In this document: piece after piece, positions 1 to 8,807 of the stretch
Layout of the letters: each line of letters opens with the position of its first letter
Position numbering within the stretch: position 1 is the stretch's first letter
Assembly (NCBI RefSeq): GCF_017161425.1
Contig: NZ_CP071057.1
Span: 2,357,501-2,421,500 of the forward strand
DNA from: Marinicauda algicola
Lineage (GTDB): Bacteria > Pseudomonadota > Alphaproteobacteria > Caulobacterales > Maricaulaceae
Direction: 5' to 3'
DNA length: 64,000 bases
Position numbers and translations under genes: made by a program
Notes under the pieces: model-generated
Told to the model about the DNA's origin: nothing
Databases searched by the model: none
The model's input: only the letters and a program-made list of their open reading frames with translations

Positions 1-631
1 TGATCGATTCGGTCTCGTCGTCGGCGAGCAGCATCTCCAGCACGTCGATGAACTCCATGCCCTTGACCGGATCGCCGCCGATGCCGACCGCCGTGGTCTG
101 GCCGAGACCCTCGTTCGTGGTCTGGAACACCGCCTCGTAGGTCAGCGTGCCCGAACGCGAGACGACGCCGACCGAACCCTTCTTGAAGATCGCGCCCGGC
201 ATGATGCCGATCTTGCACTCGTCCGGGGTCAGCACGCCGGGGCAGTTCGGGCCCAGGAGGCGCGAGGAGGAGGCGTCGAGCCTGGCCTTGACCTTGACCA
301 TGTCGAGCACCGGGATGCCCTCGGTGATGGCGACGATGAGATCGATGCCGGCATCGATCGCCTCGATGATGGCATCGGCCGCGCCGGCGGGCGGCACGTA
401 GATGACGGAGGCGTTCGCGCCGGTCTTTTCCTTGCCCTCGGCGACGCTGGCGAAGATGGGAAGCTCGTGGCCGCCCTCGCCCGTCCAGGTCTCGCCGCCC
501 TTTTTCGGGTGCACGCCGCCGACCATCCTGGTGTTGGCGTAGGCGAGCGCCTGCTCGGTGTGGAAGGTGCCGGTCTTGCCGGTCAGGCCCTGGACCAGGA
601 CCTTGGTGTCTTTGTTGACGAGAATGGACAT
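1..631 (-). CDS. sucD: Succinyl-CoA ligase (ADP/GDP-forming) alpha subunit, 3' part outside window
   Basis: This is the alpha subunit of succinyl-CoA synthetase, the TCA-cycle enzyme that couples succinyl-CoA cleavage to NTP formation in the cytoplasm. About 210 N-terminal residues are visible. They start [18 protein letters not shown], followed by the CoA-binding Rossmann part ([12 protein letters not shown]), then GPNCPG and [13 protein letters not shown]. The family is usually about 290-300 residues, so the C-terminal third with the phosphohistidine lies left of the window. The ATG sits 6 bases after the sucC stop, so the two subunits are co-transcribed. Identification is secure; only the end is missing. 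Confidence 0.95.
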   Translation of the reverse strand, partial: MSILVNKDTKVLVQGLTGKTGTFHTEQALAYANTRMVGGVHPKKGGETWTGEGGHELPIFASVAEGKEKTGANASVIYVPPAGAADAIIEAIDAGIDLIVAITEGIPVLDMVKVKARLDASSSRLLGPNCPGVLTPDECKIGIMPGAIFKKGSVGVVSRSGTLTYEAVFQTTNEGLGQTTAVGIGGDPVKGMEFIDVLEMLLADDETESI

Positions 632-637
632 CTCAAA

Positions 638-1858
638 TTAGCCCTTCTTCACGGCGTCGGTGATTTTCTTCGCGGCGTCGTCCAGATCGTCCGCGCTGGT
701 GATGTCGAGGCCGCTCTCGTCGAGGATCTTCTTGCCCTTCTCGACATTCGTGCCTTCGAGGCGCACCACGAGCGGGACCTTCAGGCCGACATCCCTGACC
801 GCCGCGACCACGCCCTCGGCGATCACGTCGCAGCGCATGATGCCGCCGAAGATGTTGACCAGGATGCCCTTCACGTTCGGGTCGGCGGTGATGATCTTGA
901 ACGCCGCGGTGACCTTCTCCCTGCTCGCCCCGCCCCCGACATCGAGGAAGTTCGCCGGCTCGCCGCCATAGAGCTTGATGATGTCCATCGTGGCCATGGC
1001 CAGGCCCGCCCCGTTGACCATGCAGCCGATATTGCCGTCGAGCGCGATGTAGGCGAGGTCGTGCTTGGAGGCCTCGATCTCCTTCTCGTCCTCCTCGGTG
1101 AGGTCGCGCATCTCGCGGATGTCGGGATGGCGGAAGAGCGCGTTGCCGTCGAAGCTGACCTTCGCGTCGAGCACGCGCAGCCGGCCGCGATTCATCACCT
1201 GCGTGGAATCGTCGTCCATGACGATGAGCGGATTGATCTCCAGCATGCTCATGTCCTTGGCCGTGAAGGCCTCGTAGAGCGAGCGGGCAAGCTGGATCAT
1301 GTCGACGCGCGCCTGTTCGTTCAGCTGCAGCGCGTCGGCGATCGCGTTGGCGTCCTCGTCGGTGACGCCGGTCAGCGGATCGATGTCGAACTGGTGGATG
1401 GCCTCGGGGGTCTCCTCGGCGACCTGCTCGATGTCCATGCCGCCCTCGGTGGACACCACGAAGGCCACCCGCCCGGTTTCCCGGTTGACGAGGAGGGAGA
1501 GGTAGAGCTCGCGCGCGATATCGGCGCCGTCCTCGATATAGAGGCGGTTGACCTGCTTGCCCTCGGGACCGGTCTGGGCGGTGACCAGCGTGTTGCCGAG
1601 CATCTCCTGCGCGTGGCGCACGACCTCGTCGACCGATCTGGCCAGGCGCACCCCGCCCTTGGCGGTCTCGGGCAGTTCCTTGAAGCGGCCCTTGCCGCGC
1701 CCGCCGGCGTGGATCTGGGACTTCACAACCCAGAGCGGTCCCGGCAGGGCCTCGGCGGCCTTGCGCGCTTCCTCCACACTGGTGGCGGGATGGCCCTGCG
1801 CCACGGGGGCGCCGAAGCGCACGAGCAGCTGCTTGGCCTGATATTCGTGAATATTCAT
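638..1858 (-). CDS. sucC: Succinyl-CoA ligase beta subunit
   Basis: This is the nucleotide-binding beta subunit of succinyl-CoA synthetase and the partner of the adjacent sucD product. The 406-residue protein begins [19 protein letters not shown], the family's standard N terminus. It contains the ATP-grasp region ([14 protein letters not shown]) and the C-terminal ligase domain with the [15 protein letters not shown] and [10 protein letters not shown] motifs. A TTG three codons upstream would also be open, but the ATG at 1858 matches the family start and has a GAGAG-like ribosome site about 9 bases before it. It is first in the sucCD transcript, behind a promoter at 1938-1965. Confidence 0.95.
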   Translation of the reverse strand: MNIHEYQAKQLLVRFGAPVAQGHPATSVEEARKAAEALPGPLWVVKSQIHAGGRGKGRFKELPETAKGGVRLARSVDEVVRHAQEMLGNTLVTAQTGPEGKQVNRLYIEDGADIARELYLSLLVNRETGRVAFVVSTEGGMDIEQVAEETPEAIHQFDIDPLTGVTDEDANAIADALQLNEQARVDMIQLARSLYEAFTAKDMSMLEINPLIVMDDDSTQVMNRGRLRVLDAKVSFDGNALFRHPDIREMRDLTEEDEKEIEASKHDLAYIALDGNIGCMVNGAGLAMATMDIIKLYGGEPANFLDVGGGASREKVTAAFKIITADPNVKGILVNIFGGIMRCDVIAEGVVAAVRDVGLKVPLVVRLEGTNVEKGKKILDESGLDITSADDLDDAAKKITDAVKKG

Positions 1859-1937
1859 GGGTTTCAATCTCTCGCAGGGCCGAAGGAAACGAAAACGCGA
1901 GGGCCGGGGGACCGGCCGATGGGGATGGTCGGGCGGG

Positions 1938-1965
1938 GTTATAACACCGGTCTGCGGGCGTGCAA
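1938..1965 (-). promoter_or_regulatory. Candidate sigma-70-type promoter of sucCD
   Basis: Read on the minus strand, TTGCAC (1960-1965) and TATAAC (1938-1943) are separated by 16 bases and lie about 75-105 bases before the sucC ATG. Both hexamers are close to the housekeeping consensus. No other such pair stands out in the gap. The role is inferred from sequence and position only. Confidence 0.5.
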
Positions 1966-1994
1966 CGCGTCAGCGCCCCGCAGCGTTCGGCGCG

Positions 1995-2309
1995 TCACTG
2001 CGAACGCTTCGAGACGATGGCCGTGATCGCTCCGGCAAGCCAGCCGAGCCCGCCGGCAAGGCCCGCCACGAGCGGCAGGGCGAGGATCTCGGTCGCGCTG
2101 CGGCAATCGGCGACGCAGGATTCCCCCTGCGCGATGGCCCAGTCCGTCAGCGCCAGGCTCGTCAGCTGGCCGGCGAGGAGCGGCAGGCCCGTGCCGATCA
2201 GTGCGGCGCCGAGCCAGCCCATCAGCGACAGCCGCGCGAGGCGCCGGCGCATGGCCAGCGCGATCGCCGCGCACACGGCCGCCGGAAGGAGGATCGCCAG
2301 CGCGGTCAC
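1995..2309 (-). CDS. Small three-helix membrane protein, function unknown
   Basis: This 104-residue protein starts at GTG and overlaps the stop codon of the preceding MFS transporter by 4 bases (GTGA), so translation is probably coupled. Three hydrophobic stretches can be seen, roughly residues 2-20, 29-50 and 75-98, with a basic RRRLAR loop after the first. A CVADC pair falls in the loop between the second and third helices. I do not recognise a family. The overlap suggests a role linked to the transporter, but this is inference. Longer starts in the same frame run into the MFS gene and lack protein-like composition. Confidence 0.65.
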   Translation of the reverse strand: MTALAILLPAAVCAAIALAMRRRLARLSLMGWLGAALIGTGLPLLAGQLTSLALTDWAIAQGESCVADCRSATEILALPLVAGLAGGLGWLAGAITAIVSKRSQ

Positions 2310-3565
2310 GTGCTTTCCTCCCGCTCGCGCGCCGGTTCGTCTTCGGGGCGCTCGATCTCGGCCAGTTCCGCCGAAGTGGCCAGGAGATTGACGAAGGGCT
2401 CGCGTTCGGCCTCCGCGACCGGCTTGCGCGTCCGGCTGCGCCAGAGCAGGACGGCGGTCAGCGCGAACGCGGCCGCCGCCGCGAACAGGAACAGGCCGCG
2501 CCCGGCGAGCGGGCTGCCATAGGCGAGACCGGCGAGCACCGGTCCGATGATCGAACCCACCGCCCAGGTCATCAATATGCCCGAGGCGATGGCGGGCAGC
2601 TCCTCGGCGCGCGAACGGTCGGCGGCATGGGCGATGCAGATTCCGTAATAGGACAGGCTCGCCGCCCCCCAAAGGCCGGCGAGGAGCGCGCCGAGCCAGA
2701 GGCCGGGACTGACGAACACCGCCAGCACCACGGCGAACAGGCCGGAAAGCGCCGCGGCGCCGGCCATCACCAGGCGTCTGTCGAGAGTGTCGGACAGCCT
2801 GCCCGCCGGCCACTGGACGAGCATGGAGAAGGCGTAGATGACGGCCATCACGATGGCGGCCGCCGCCGCCCTCGTCTCCGGGTTCAGCATTTCCGCCCAG
2901 ATCGGCACGAAGCCGAGCACCCCGGTATTGATCACGCCCGCCCCGAAGGCCGCGGCGGCCGCGGCCGGCGCGATCTCGAACAGGCGGAAGGGCGAGACGC
3001 GCTCACCCTGGGGCAGGGCCGGCTGGCCGCGCCGGGTCGCGGTGATCGGGATCAGCGCGAGCGCGAGGAAGATGCCGCCGAGGATGAAGCTGTCCACGAG
3101 GTCGATGCCGGGCAGCGCGATCAGGAAGGGGCCGAGGATGAGACCGGCCCGCCCCAGGATCTGGTAGACCGAGATCACCCCGCCGCGCAGGTCGGACGGC
3201 GTCGCGTCGGCGAGCCAGCTCTCGGCCACCGCGAAGATGCCGGCGGCGCAGAACCCGAAGGCGACGCGCGCGAACAGCCACCAGCCGAACTGGTCGTCGA
3301 GCGCCAGCATCAGGGTGACCGCCGCGGCCCCGCCCGCGAAGGCGGCATAGGCGCGGATATGGCCGATCGCCTGGATCACGCGCGGTGCGGCGAAGGCCCC
3401 GATGAGGAAACCGGCGGCATAGCCCGCGACCACGAAGCCGATCGCCAGCTTGGTCGACTGCGCCGCGTTCATCGCGAGCGGGATCGAGACGCCGAGCACG
3501 CCGACCGATATCTGCAACAGGAACATCGCGGCCATCACGGTCGCGACATTGCGGTAGATCAGCAT
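2306..3565 (-). CDS. Major facilitator superfamily transporter (YcaD-like)
   Basis: This 419-residue polytopic inner-membrane protein starts MLIYRNVATVMAAMFLLQIS and shows about twelve hydrophobic segments. It has the glycine-rich MFS loop style (GYAAGFLIGAFAAPRVIQAIG after helix 2) and a second half with WPAGRLSDTLDRR, the repeated MFS loop motif. Composition and length fit the YcaD-like/MFS_1 group of secondary transporters. The substrate cannot be told from sequence. The C terminus is charged and hydrophilic (about 40 residues). It is followed, with overlap, by a small membrane protein. Confidence 0.85.
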   Translation of the reverse strand: MLIYRNVATVMAAMFLLQISVGVLGVSIPLAMNAAQSTKLAIGFVVAGYAAGFLIGAFAAPRVIQAIGHIRAYAAFAGGAAAVTLMLALDDQFGWWLFARVAFGFCAAGIFAVAESWLADATPSDLRGGVISVYQILGRAGLILGPFLIALPGIDLVDSFILGGIFLALALIPITATRRGQPALPQGERVSPFRLFEIAPAAAAAAFGAGVINTGVLGFVPIWAEMLNPETRAAAAAIVMAVIYAFSMLVQWPAGRLSDTLDRRLVMAGAAALSGLFAVVLAVFVSPGLWLGALLAGLWGAASLSYYGICIAHAADRSRAEELPAIASGILMTWAVGSIIGPVLAGLAYGSPLAGRGLFLFAAAAAFALTAVLLWRSRTRKPVAEAEREPFVNLLATSAELAEIERPEDEPAREREEST

Positions 3566-3669
3566 GAACACTCGGCTCCGGGATGTTCGATCGCGAGAGT
3601 GGGGGCCATGTTGACCACGCGGGGATGACCGAAGCAAGGCAAGGCGCTGAGCTTGGGAAGGCGGGCGGC

Positions 3670-4209
3670 TCAGCCCAGGCGCGACAGGCGCATGGCCGCG
3701 AAGTCGATCGAGACCGGCCCGGCGCCGCGCAGCGCGAGATAGAGCCCGAGCGCGCCCATGACCAGCGCGCTGGTCCAGGCTTCGGGCAGGATGAAGAGCG
3801 CGTAATAGGCCGAGACCGCCACGGTCAGCAGCCCGGCGATGCGCGCCAGGAAGCCCGCGGCGAGCGCGAGCGCGACCAGCGAGGCGGCGGCCAGGATCAC
3901 GAAGGCGACGAAGCCCGGATCGACGAAGCGGGGAAGCCAGACCCCGACCGCCGCGACGAAGCCCGGCTCGGGCCGCGCCCAGGCGGCCAGATCGGCCCAG
4001 TCGCGCGGGCTGAGCGCATTGCCGCGCGCCCAGCTCCACAGGAGCGCGGCGAGCGACATCCGGATCGCGAGCCCGACCAGCCCGTCGATCAGGGTGCCGC
4101 CGGGACGGCGCGGCGGCGGGCATGCCGGGGCCTTCGCCGGCCCGGCCTTCGCGTGCGCCGGCTTCGCGTCGCGCTCGAAGAGCTGCTGGAAGCGCTCCGC
4201 CCCGTCCAC
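3670..4209 (-). CDS. DoxX-like membrane protein
   Basis: This 179-residue protein is read from a GTG (VDGAERFQQLFERD). About 40 hydrophilic N-terminal residues rich in Ala, Lys and Pro are followed by four hydrophobic segments, and the end reads GAGPVSIDFAAMRL. The four-helix layout and the 'G.GP.S.D' ending are typical of the DoxX/TQO-small-subunit family of membrane proteins. Members have been linked to quinone or thiosulfate metabolism and redox homeostasis, but no specific reaction can be assigned here. It lies between the MFS gene and the broken DMT transporter, all on the minus strand. Confidence 0.7.
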   Translation of the reverse strand: MDGAERFQQLFERDAKPAHAKAGPAKAPACPPPRRPGGTLIDGLVGLAIRMSLAALLWSWARGNALSPRDWADLAAWARPEPGFVAAVGVWLPRFVDPGFVAFVILAAASLVALALAAGFLARIAGLLTVAVSAYYALFILPEAWTSALVMGALGLYLALRGAGPVSIDFAAMRLSRLG

Positions 4210-4328
4210 GTCCCGTCTCCGTCTGCCTGGGAGGGGCAACCTGACGCGGGCGGGCCGGCAGGGCAATCGCCAAGCCCGGATCGCGATCGATCGGGCCGGC
4301 CGCGTTGCCGCCGGGCAACGGCGCGGGG

Positions 4329-5157
4329 TCAGCCGGCCTGCAGCAGCACGAGGCCGAAGGCGAGACCGATCGCCAGCACCGACCGCTTCAGCCCGAAGCG
4401 CTCCTTCAGCACCAGCGCGCCGAGGATCGCGCCGAACACGATGGAGGTCTCGCGCAGCGCCGCCATCGGCGCCACGGGGGCGTGATTGTAGGCGTAGAGC
4501 GCCAGGCCGTAGGTCGCGATGTTGAAGACCGAACAGATGAGCGCGGTGGCAAACTCCCGCTTCGCCGCGGCGAGCCAGCGCCGTGGCCCCGATCGTCAGC
4601 ACCTGCAGGGCGAAGAACCAGGCCACATAGACCAGGGCATTGCCCGCCGCGCGCACGCCCGCCGCATCGTTGACCGAGTACATCGCCGTCATGCTCGCCG
4701 CGGCGAGCGCGAACAGGAGCGCCGAGCGCTTGGGCACCGCGGTGCGCTCCGGCCAGGCGAAGCCGACGAGCGCCGCCCCGGCGAGCCCCAGCCCGCCGAT
4801 CGCCAGCGCGGAGAGCGTCTCGCCGAGCAGAAGGAAGGCGAGCGCGCCCGTCATCACCGGCGCGGCGCCGCGCATCACCGGGTAGACGAGGTTCATGTCG
4901 CCGCGGCTGAAGGCGGAGATCATGAGCATGTTGAACGCCCAGATGATCGCCGCGCCGAGCAGCAGGAAGCGCCACACCTCCCACTGCGGGAAGGGAAACA
5001 GGAACAGGACCGGGGACAGCCAGAGCGCGGACAGGGAGAGCGAGACCGAGCGGAAGACCAGGATGTCGCCGGCCCGCTTGGTGAACAGCGCCATCACCGC
5101 ATGGGTGGCCGCCGAACCCAGCATGGCGAGAACGGCGAGGGGGAGGAAGTCGGTCAT
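4329..5157 (-). pseudogene. EamA/DMT-family transporter interrupted by a single-base frameshift
   Basis: The first about 195 codons (start MTDFLPLAVLAMLG) encode a typical drug/metabolite transporter with two EamA repeats, including the motif MRGAAPVMTGALAFLLLGETLS. At about 4573 the frame breaks. The family-like continuation (KREFATALICSVFNIATYG ... APVAPMAALRETS ... LVLLQAG) is found in the next frame and stops at 4329. Removing one base at 4573 (A on the plus strand) joins the halves as ALAAAAKREF and gives 275 residues, a normal EamA length. Either the gene is inactivated or the base is a sequencing error. A 7-bp hairpin follows the stop at 4303-4320. Confidence 0.8.
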
Positions 5158-5240
5158 GCGTGCCGATTAGACCCGGCAAGCCGTACCGCCAAGACGACAA
5201 GTTTCGATGGCGGGTATGCGTTCGCGCCCGACCGGGAAGG

Positions 5241-5268
5241 AAAAGGCCCGGCGCGGCGGCCGGGCCTT
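5241..5268 (-). terminator. Hairpin terminator after the 5292-7352 gene
   Basis: A perfect 9-bp inverted repeat, AAGGCCCGG (5243-5251) and CCGGGCCTT (5260-5268), lies about 24 bases beyond the stop of the minus-strand gene. On that strand it runs into CTTTTCC, as expected for intrinsic termination. Confidence 0.6.
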
Positions 5269-5291
5269 GAAGTCGGTTGAGTCGCATCGGC

Positions 5292-7352
5292 TCAGGGCTC
5301 GATGAAGTAGAAGAGCTGGGTGTGGGCACGGTTGATCCGGCTATAGCCGTTGGTCGTGCGCGCCGCGGCCCAGAGATCGAACACATAGGCGCAAGGACCG
5401 GCCGTGAAGTCGGCAGAGCCCTTCGTGAAGGCTGCCGCCGAGGCCGCACGCCCCTCGAAGGCCGGTGGACGCGCACCGCTCCAGGCAGGTGCGCCGTAGC
5501 TGTCGCCTTCACGCCAGACCTCGACGCCGCTGTTCGACCGTGCCGCGAGGCGGTAGGCCGACATGAAGCCGGTCGGGTGATGGGCCGTGAAGTCGATCTC
5601 CAGCTCGCGATTGCCGACCAGGCGGGCCATGGCGCAGCGCTCGGCCAGAAGATCGGTTTCCATGGTGCCGCGCCCGCGCACCACGTCGAGCGTATCGAAG
5701 TTCAGCGTGATCGGGCGGTTGTCGAGATAGAGTTCGATGTCGAGATTGTCGTTCTCAACGAGCCTCACCCGGCTTCCGGTGCCCGTTTCGTAGAGTTCCA
5801 GCGAGACCGTGTGCTGGCCCGAGCGCAGACCCGTGTGCCAGTGGGCGAGCAGGTCGGGAAAGCTCCAGAACACCGCGATCGAGCCCGCCGGATCGTCTGA
5901 TTCGGGATCACTCGACAGCGGGGTGAGCCGGTAGCAGTCATCCACGGAGCCGATCGTCATCGGGCCCAGGAACTCGCTGGTCGAAGTCACCGTCCCGTCT
6001 GAATCGACGACATAGCGCCGCTTGTTGAGCGGATCGTCGAGATAGCTCGTGGTGCCACCCGGCTCGGTGATCCTCACCTTGTAGCAATGATCGCCTGCCC
6101 CGGTCTCCGGATAGAAGTTGCGGGTGAAGGCGCCGAACATGCGCAGCGAGCCACCGAACGGGGCATCGCGCAGGCGCTCGGGGGCACCGGGAAACTCGGC
6201 GAAGCCCTGCGGGTCGATATCGGCGAGCTCGACCAAGCCCACCCGAGTGAATACTCCGGTATCCTCCTCGTCCGGGAAGGGGATGCTGCCGGAGCCGGCG
6301 GTCTCTGCCGGCACCAGCAGGTGGCGCAGGTTCTCGCCGTTCCGAAGCGGTTCGCGGCCCGACCGGTGCAATGTCGCTCCGCTCGCGGCGTCCGTGATCT
6401 GGAAGACCACGTCTCCCGCCGTTCCTGCCGGCAGGAACAGATCGTACTCGCCGTAGAGCGAGAGTGCGGGCGACACGCTGAGCGCCGAGCTGGCGTCGGG
6501 TGCGAGGGCGCTGACGCGCACCATCGCGGCCGGCGCGGTGGCCGTGAATTCGTCCTTGCCGACCACGTGTTCCGCCGCAACGTCCGCGAGCGGATTGGTC
6601 TGCGGATACTCCTCGCCCTCGGGCCGCTCGACGGCGGAATAGACGCAGCCATAGGCGAGCGTCGCCGATCCCCCGCCGACCACGTCGACGCCCATCGCGA
6701 GCTCTTCATCGGTCAGGCAGGGCTCGGTCTCGTCAGTGACCCGGTAGGCGATCTCGCGCGCCGTGTTCACCTTCCAGTGAAAGCCTTGCCAGACGTCCTG
6801 GCTCATCTCGTAGATCCAGGGCTCGTCCTGGGTGACCGACCAGTCCCCGCCGTAGGAGAGCACATTGCCGGACGCGGTGATCTGCAGCGTACCGCTGGCG
6901 GGCACGTAGACGAGATAGGCATCGGAAAAGCGCAGGAAAAAGCGGGTGGGGTCCTCCGGGTTTCCCACCGGGTCGACGCTGATGGACTCGATGAGTTCAT
7001 CGCTGCCGCCGAGATTGCCGAAGCTGCCGCCTTCGACCCGGTAGACTTCGCGCCGGGAGGTGTTGACCTTCCAGTAGAAGCCCTGCCAGTTGCGTTGGCG
7101 CAGGTGGTAGAGGAAGTCGCGCATCTGCACGATTTCCCAGTCCTGACCGTAGGAAAGGACATTGCCCTCCGTCACGATCTGCGGATTGCCGCGGCCCGGC
7201 TCGTGGACCAGATAGGCATCGGTGAATCTCAGCAGGAAACGGTCGGGTTCGCTGGGCCCGCCCGCATGGCCGGCCGAGGTGAGCGTGACAAGGCTCAACG
7301 CAGCCGCCAACGCGCCGGCCAGGCCGGCGCACAGAGTGCGGAATGGTGTCAT
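5292..7352 (-). CDS. Large secreted protein with duplicated N-terminal module, function unknown
   Basis: This is a 686-residue exported protein. It has a clear signal peptide (MTPFRTLCAGLAGALAAALS ... AGHA) followed by two copies of a roughly 72-residue module, about residues 35-107 and 134-206. They share DRFLLRF/TRFFLRF, DAYLV, GNVLSYG, DW, WQGF.WKVNT and YRV. A Cys-containing linker and a long beta-rich C-terminal region follow. I do not recognise the family. The modules do not match a binding domain I can name. A GGGGAGA ribosome site precedes the ATG, a GTTAAC dyad lies about 90-110 bases upstream, and a terminator follows. It appears to be a single-gene unit. Confidence 0.8.
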   Translation of the reverse strand: MTPFRTLCAGLAGALAAALSLVTLTSAGHAGGPSEPDRFLLRFTDAYLVHEPGRGNPQIVTEGNVLSYGQDWEIVQMRDFLYHLRQRNWQGFYWKVNTSRREVYRVEGGSFGNLGGSDELIESISVDPVGNPEDPTRFFLRFSDAYLVYVPASGTLQITASGNVLSYGGDWSVTQDEPWIYEMSQDVWQGFHWKVNTAREIAYRVTDETEPCLTDEELAMGVDVVGGGSATLAYGCVYSAVERPEGEEYPQTNPLADVAAEHVVGKDEFTATAPAAMVRVSALAPDASSALSVSPALSLYGEYDLFLPAGTAGDVVFQITDAASGATLHRSGREPLRNGENLRHLLVPAETAGSGSIPFPDEEDTGVFTRVGLVELADIDPQGFAEFPGAPERLRDAPFGGSLRMFGAFTRNFYPETGAGDHCYKVRITEPGGTTSYLDDPLNKRRYVVDSDGTVTSTSEFLGPMTIGSVDDCYRLTPLSSDPESDDPAGSIAVFWSFPDLLAHWHTGLRSGQHTVSLELYETGTGSRVRLVENDNLDIELYLDNRPITLNFDTLDVVRGRGTMETDLLAERCAMARLVGNRELEIDFTAHHPTGFMSAYRLAARSNSGVEVWREGDSYGAPAWSGARPPAFEGRAASAAAFTKGSADFTAGPCAYVFDLWAAARTTNGYSRINRAHTQLFYFIEP

Positions 7353-7440
7353 GGGAGTCTCCCCGGATCGCTTCGATCAAGTCGTGCTCGATCCGCGTCG
7401 CGTTCAGTCGGAGGCCTTCGTCGGCCCCCGGGCGGACCGC

Positions 7441-7460
7441 ACGTTAACAAGGGTTAACGT
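7441..7460. promoter_or_regulatory. Perfect GTTAAC-type dyad, 8-bp arms
   Basis: ACGTTAAC (7441-7448) and GTTAACGT (7453-7460) form a perfect inverted repeat around AAGG. The core GTTAAC-N4-GTTAAC recurs at 23395-23410. It lies about 90 bases upstream of the secreted-protein gene starting at 7352. Its TTAA half-sites resemble the CtrA box of Caulobacter relatives, but they are 6 rather than 7 bases apart. Confidence 0.45.
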
Positions 7461-7535
7461 ATCCGAACGGGGAGAAGCATTCAATCGTTAAGCGAGTATC
7501 GGGTTAAAAATGTCCTGCCGGGGTCCGGGTCTGCC

Positions 7536-8807
7536 CTACCCCTCCAGCCCCGCCAGCGCCCTGGCGAACGCGCGCGCGTCGAAGGGCTGGAGGTCGGCCT
7601 CGCCCTCGCCGACGCCGATATAGTGGATCGGCAGCTGGAACTGCTCGGCGACCTGGACGAGGGCGCCGCCCTTCGCCGTGCCGTCGAGCTTGGTCATGAT
7701 GACGCCGGTGATCTGGGCCGCCTCCAGGAAGGCCTCGGCCTGGGAGATGGCGTTCGAGCCGACCGTGCCGTCGAGCACCAGCACGGTGTGGTGCGGGGCG
7801 GTCTCGTCGAGCTTCTTGATGACGCGCACGATCTTTCGCAGCTCGTCCATCAGCTCGGTCTTGTTCTGCAGCCGGCCGGCGGTGTCGATGAGGACGGCGT
7901 CGAAGCCCTCCTTCCTGCCCTTCGCCACGGCATCGTAGGCGAGCCCGGCCGCGTCCGCGCCGATCTCCCGGCTCATGAACTGCGCCTTCGCGCCGGCGCG
8001 CCCGCTCCAGACCTCGAGCTGTTCGACCGCCGCGGCGCGGAAGGTATCGCCCGCGACATTGAGGACCTTGCCGCCCTCGCGCGTCATCTTCACCGCGATC
8101 TTGCCGAGCGTGGTGGTCTTGCCCGACCCGTTCACGCCGACGAAGAGCACGACGCGGGGCGGCTCGCCGGACATGTCGAGCGGCTTCTCGAAGGGCTTCA
8201 GCGTCTCGGCGACGACGTCGGCGAGCGCTTCGCGGATCTCGGTTTCGGTGACGTCCTTGTCGAACTTGTCGCGCGCCAGGCGCGCGGTGACCCTGGCCGC
8301 CGTCTTCGCGCCGAGATCGGCGCCGATGAGCAGGTCTTCGAGTTCCTCCAGCGCCTCGTCGTCGAGCCGGCGCCTGGTGAAGACGCTGGAGACCTGTTCG
8401 GACAGGCGCGAGGAGGAGCGCTTCAGGCCCGAGGCGAGGCGGGAGAGAAAGCCCTTCTTCTCCTCGGGGACGGGCGCTTCCGGCTCGACCTCTCCGGCGC
8501 TGTCGCGCTGCTCCTGCGGGACCGGCGCCTCGTCGGCGCGGGGCCCGGCCTCGGGGCTCGGCCGCTCGGGCGGCAGGGTCTGCCCGGCCGGCTCGGAGGG
8601 GGCTTCGGCCGTCCCGGCCTCGCCGGTCTTCTCCGCCTCGACTTCCAGCGGCTCGGCCGCGTCCGGCTTCGGCGCCTCCTCGATCGGCTCGATGCCCGGA
8701 TCGTCGCCCTCCTCGCCCGGCGTGGTGGACTCGGTCGCCTCCGCGACGGGGTCTTCGCGCACCTCGTCCTTTTTCTTCTTGCCGAAGCCGAAGGAGAACC
8801 AGCTCAT
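7536..8807 (-). CDS. ftsY: Signal recognition particle receptor FtsY
   Basis: FtsY is the SRP-receptor GTPase that docks ribosome-SRP complexes at the inner membrane for co-translational insertion. The 423-residue protein has an acidic, Pro/Glu-rich A region (about residues 15-118) after a basic MSWFSFGFGKKKK start. The four-helix N domain (from about 140) and the G domain follow, with the P-loop GVNGSGKTTT (about 224), DTFRAAA, DTAGR and TKLDGTAKGG. The ATG overlaps the mtaB stop (ATGA), so the two are translationally coupled. The mtaB-ftsY pairing is common in alphaproteobacteria. Confidence 0.96.
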   Translation of the reverse strand: MSWFSFGFGKKKKDEVREDPVAEATESTTPGEEGDDPGIEPIEEAPKPDAAEPLEVEAEKTGEAGTAEAPSEPAGQTLPPERPSPEAGPRADEAPVPQEQRDSAGEVEPEAPVPEEKKGFLSRLASGLKRSSSRLSEQVSSVFTRRRLDDEALEELEDLLIGADLGAKTAARVTARLARDKFDKDVTETEIREALADVVAETLKPFEKPLDMSGEPPRVVLFVGVNGSGKTTTLGKIAVKMTREGGKVLNVAGDTFRAAAVEQLEVWSGRAGAKAQFMSREIGADAAGLAYDAVAKGRKEGFDAVLIDTAGRLQNKTELMDELRKIVRVIKKLDETAPHHTVLVLDGTVGSNAISQAEAFLEAAQITGVIMTKLDGTAKGGALVQVAEQFQLPIHYIGVGEGEADLQPFDARAFARALAGLEG

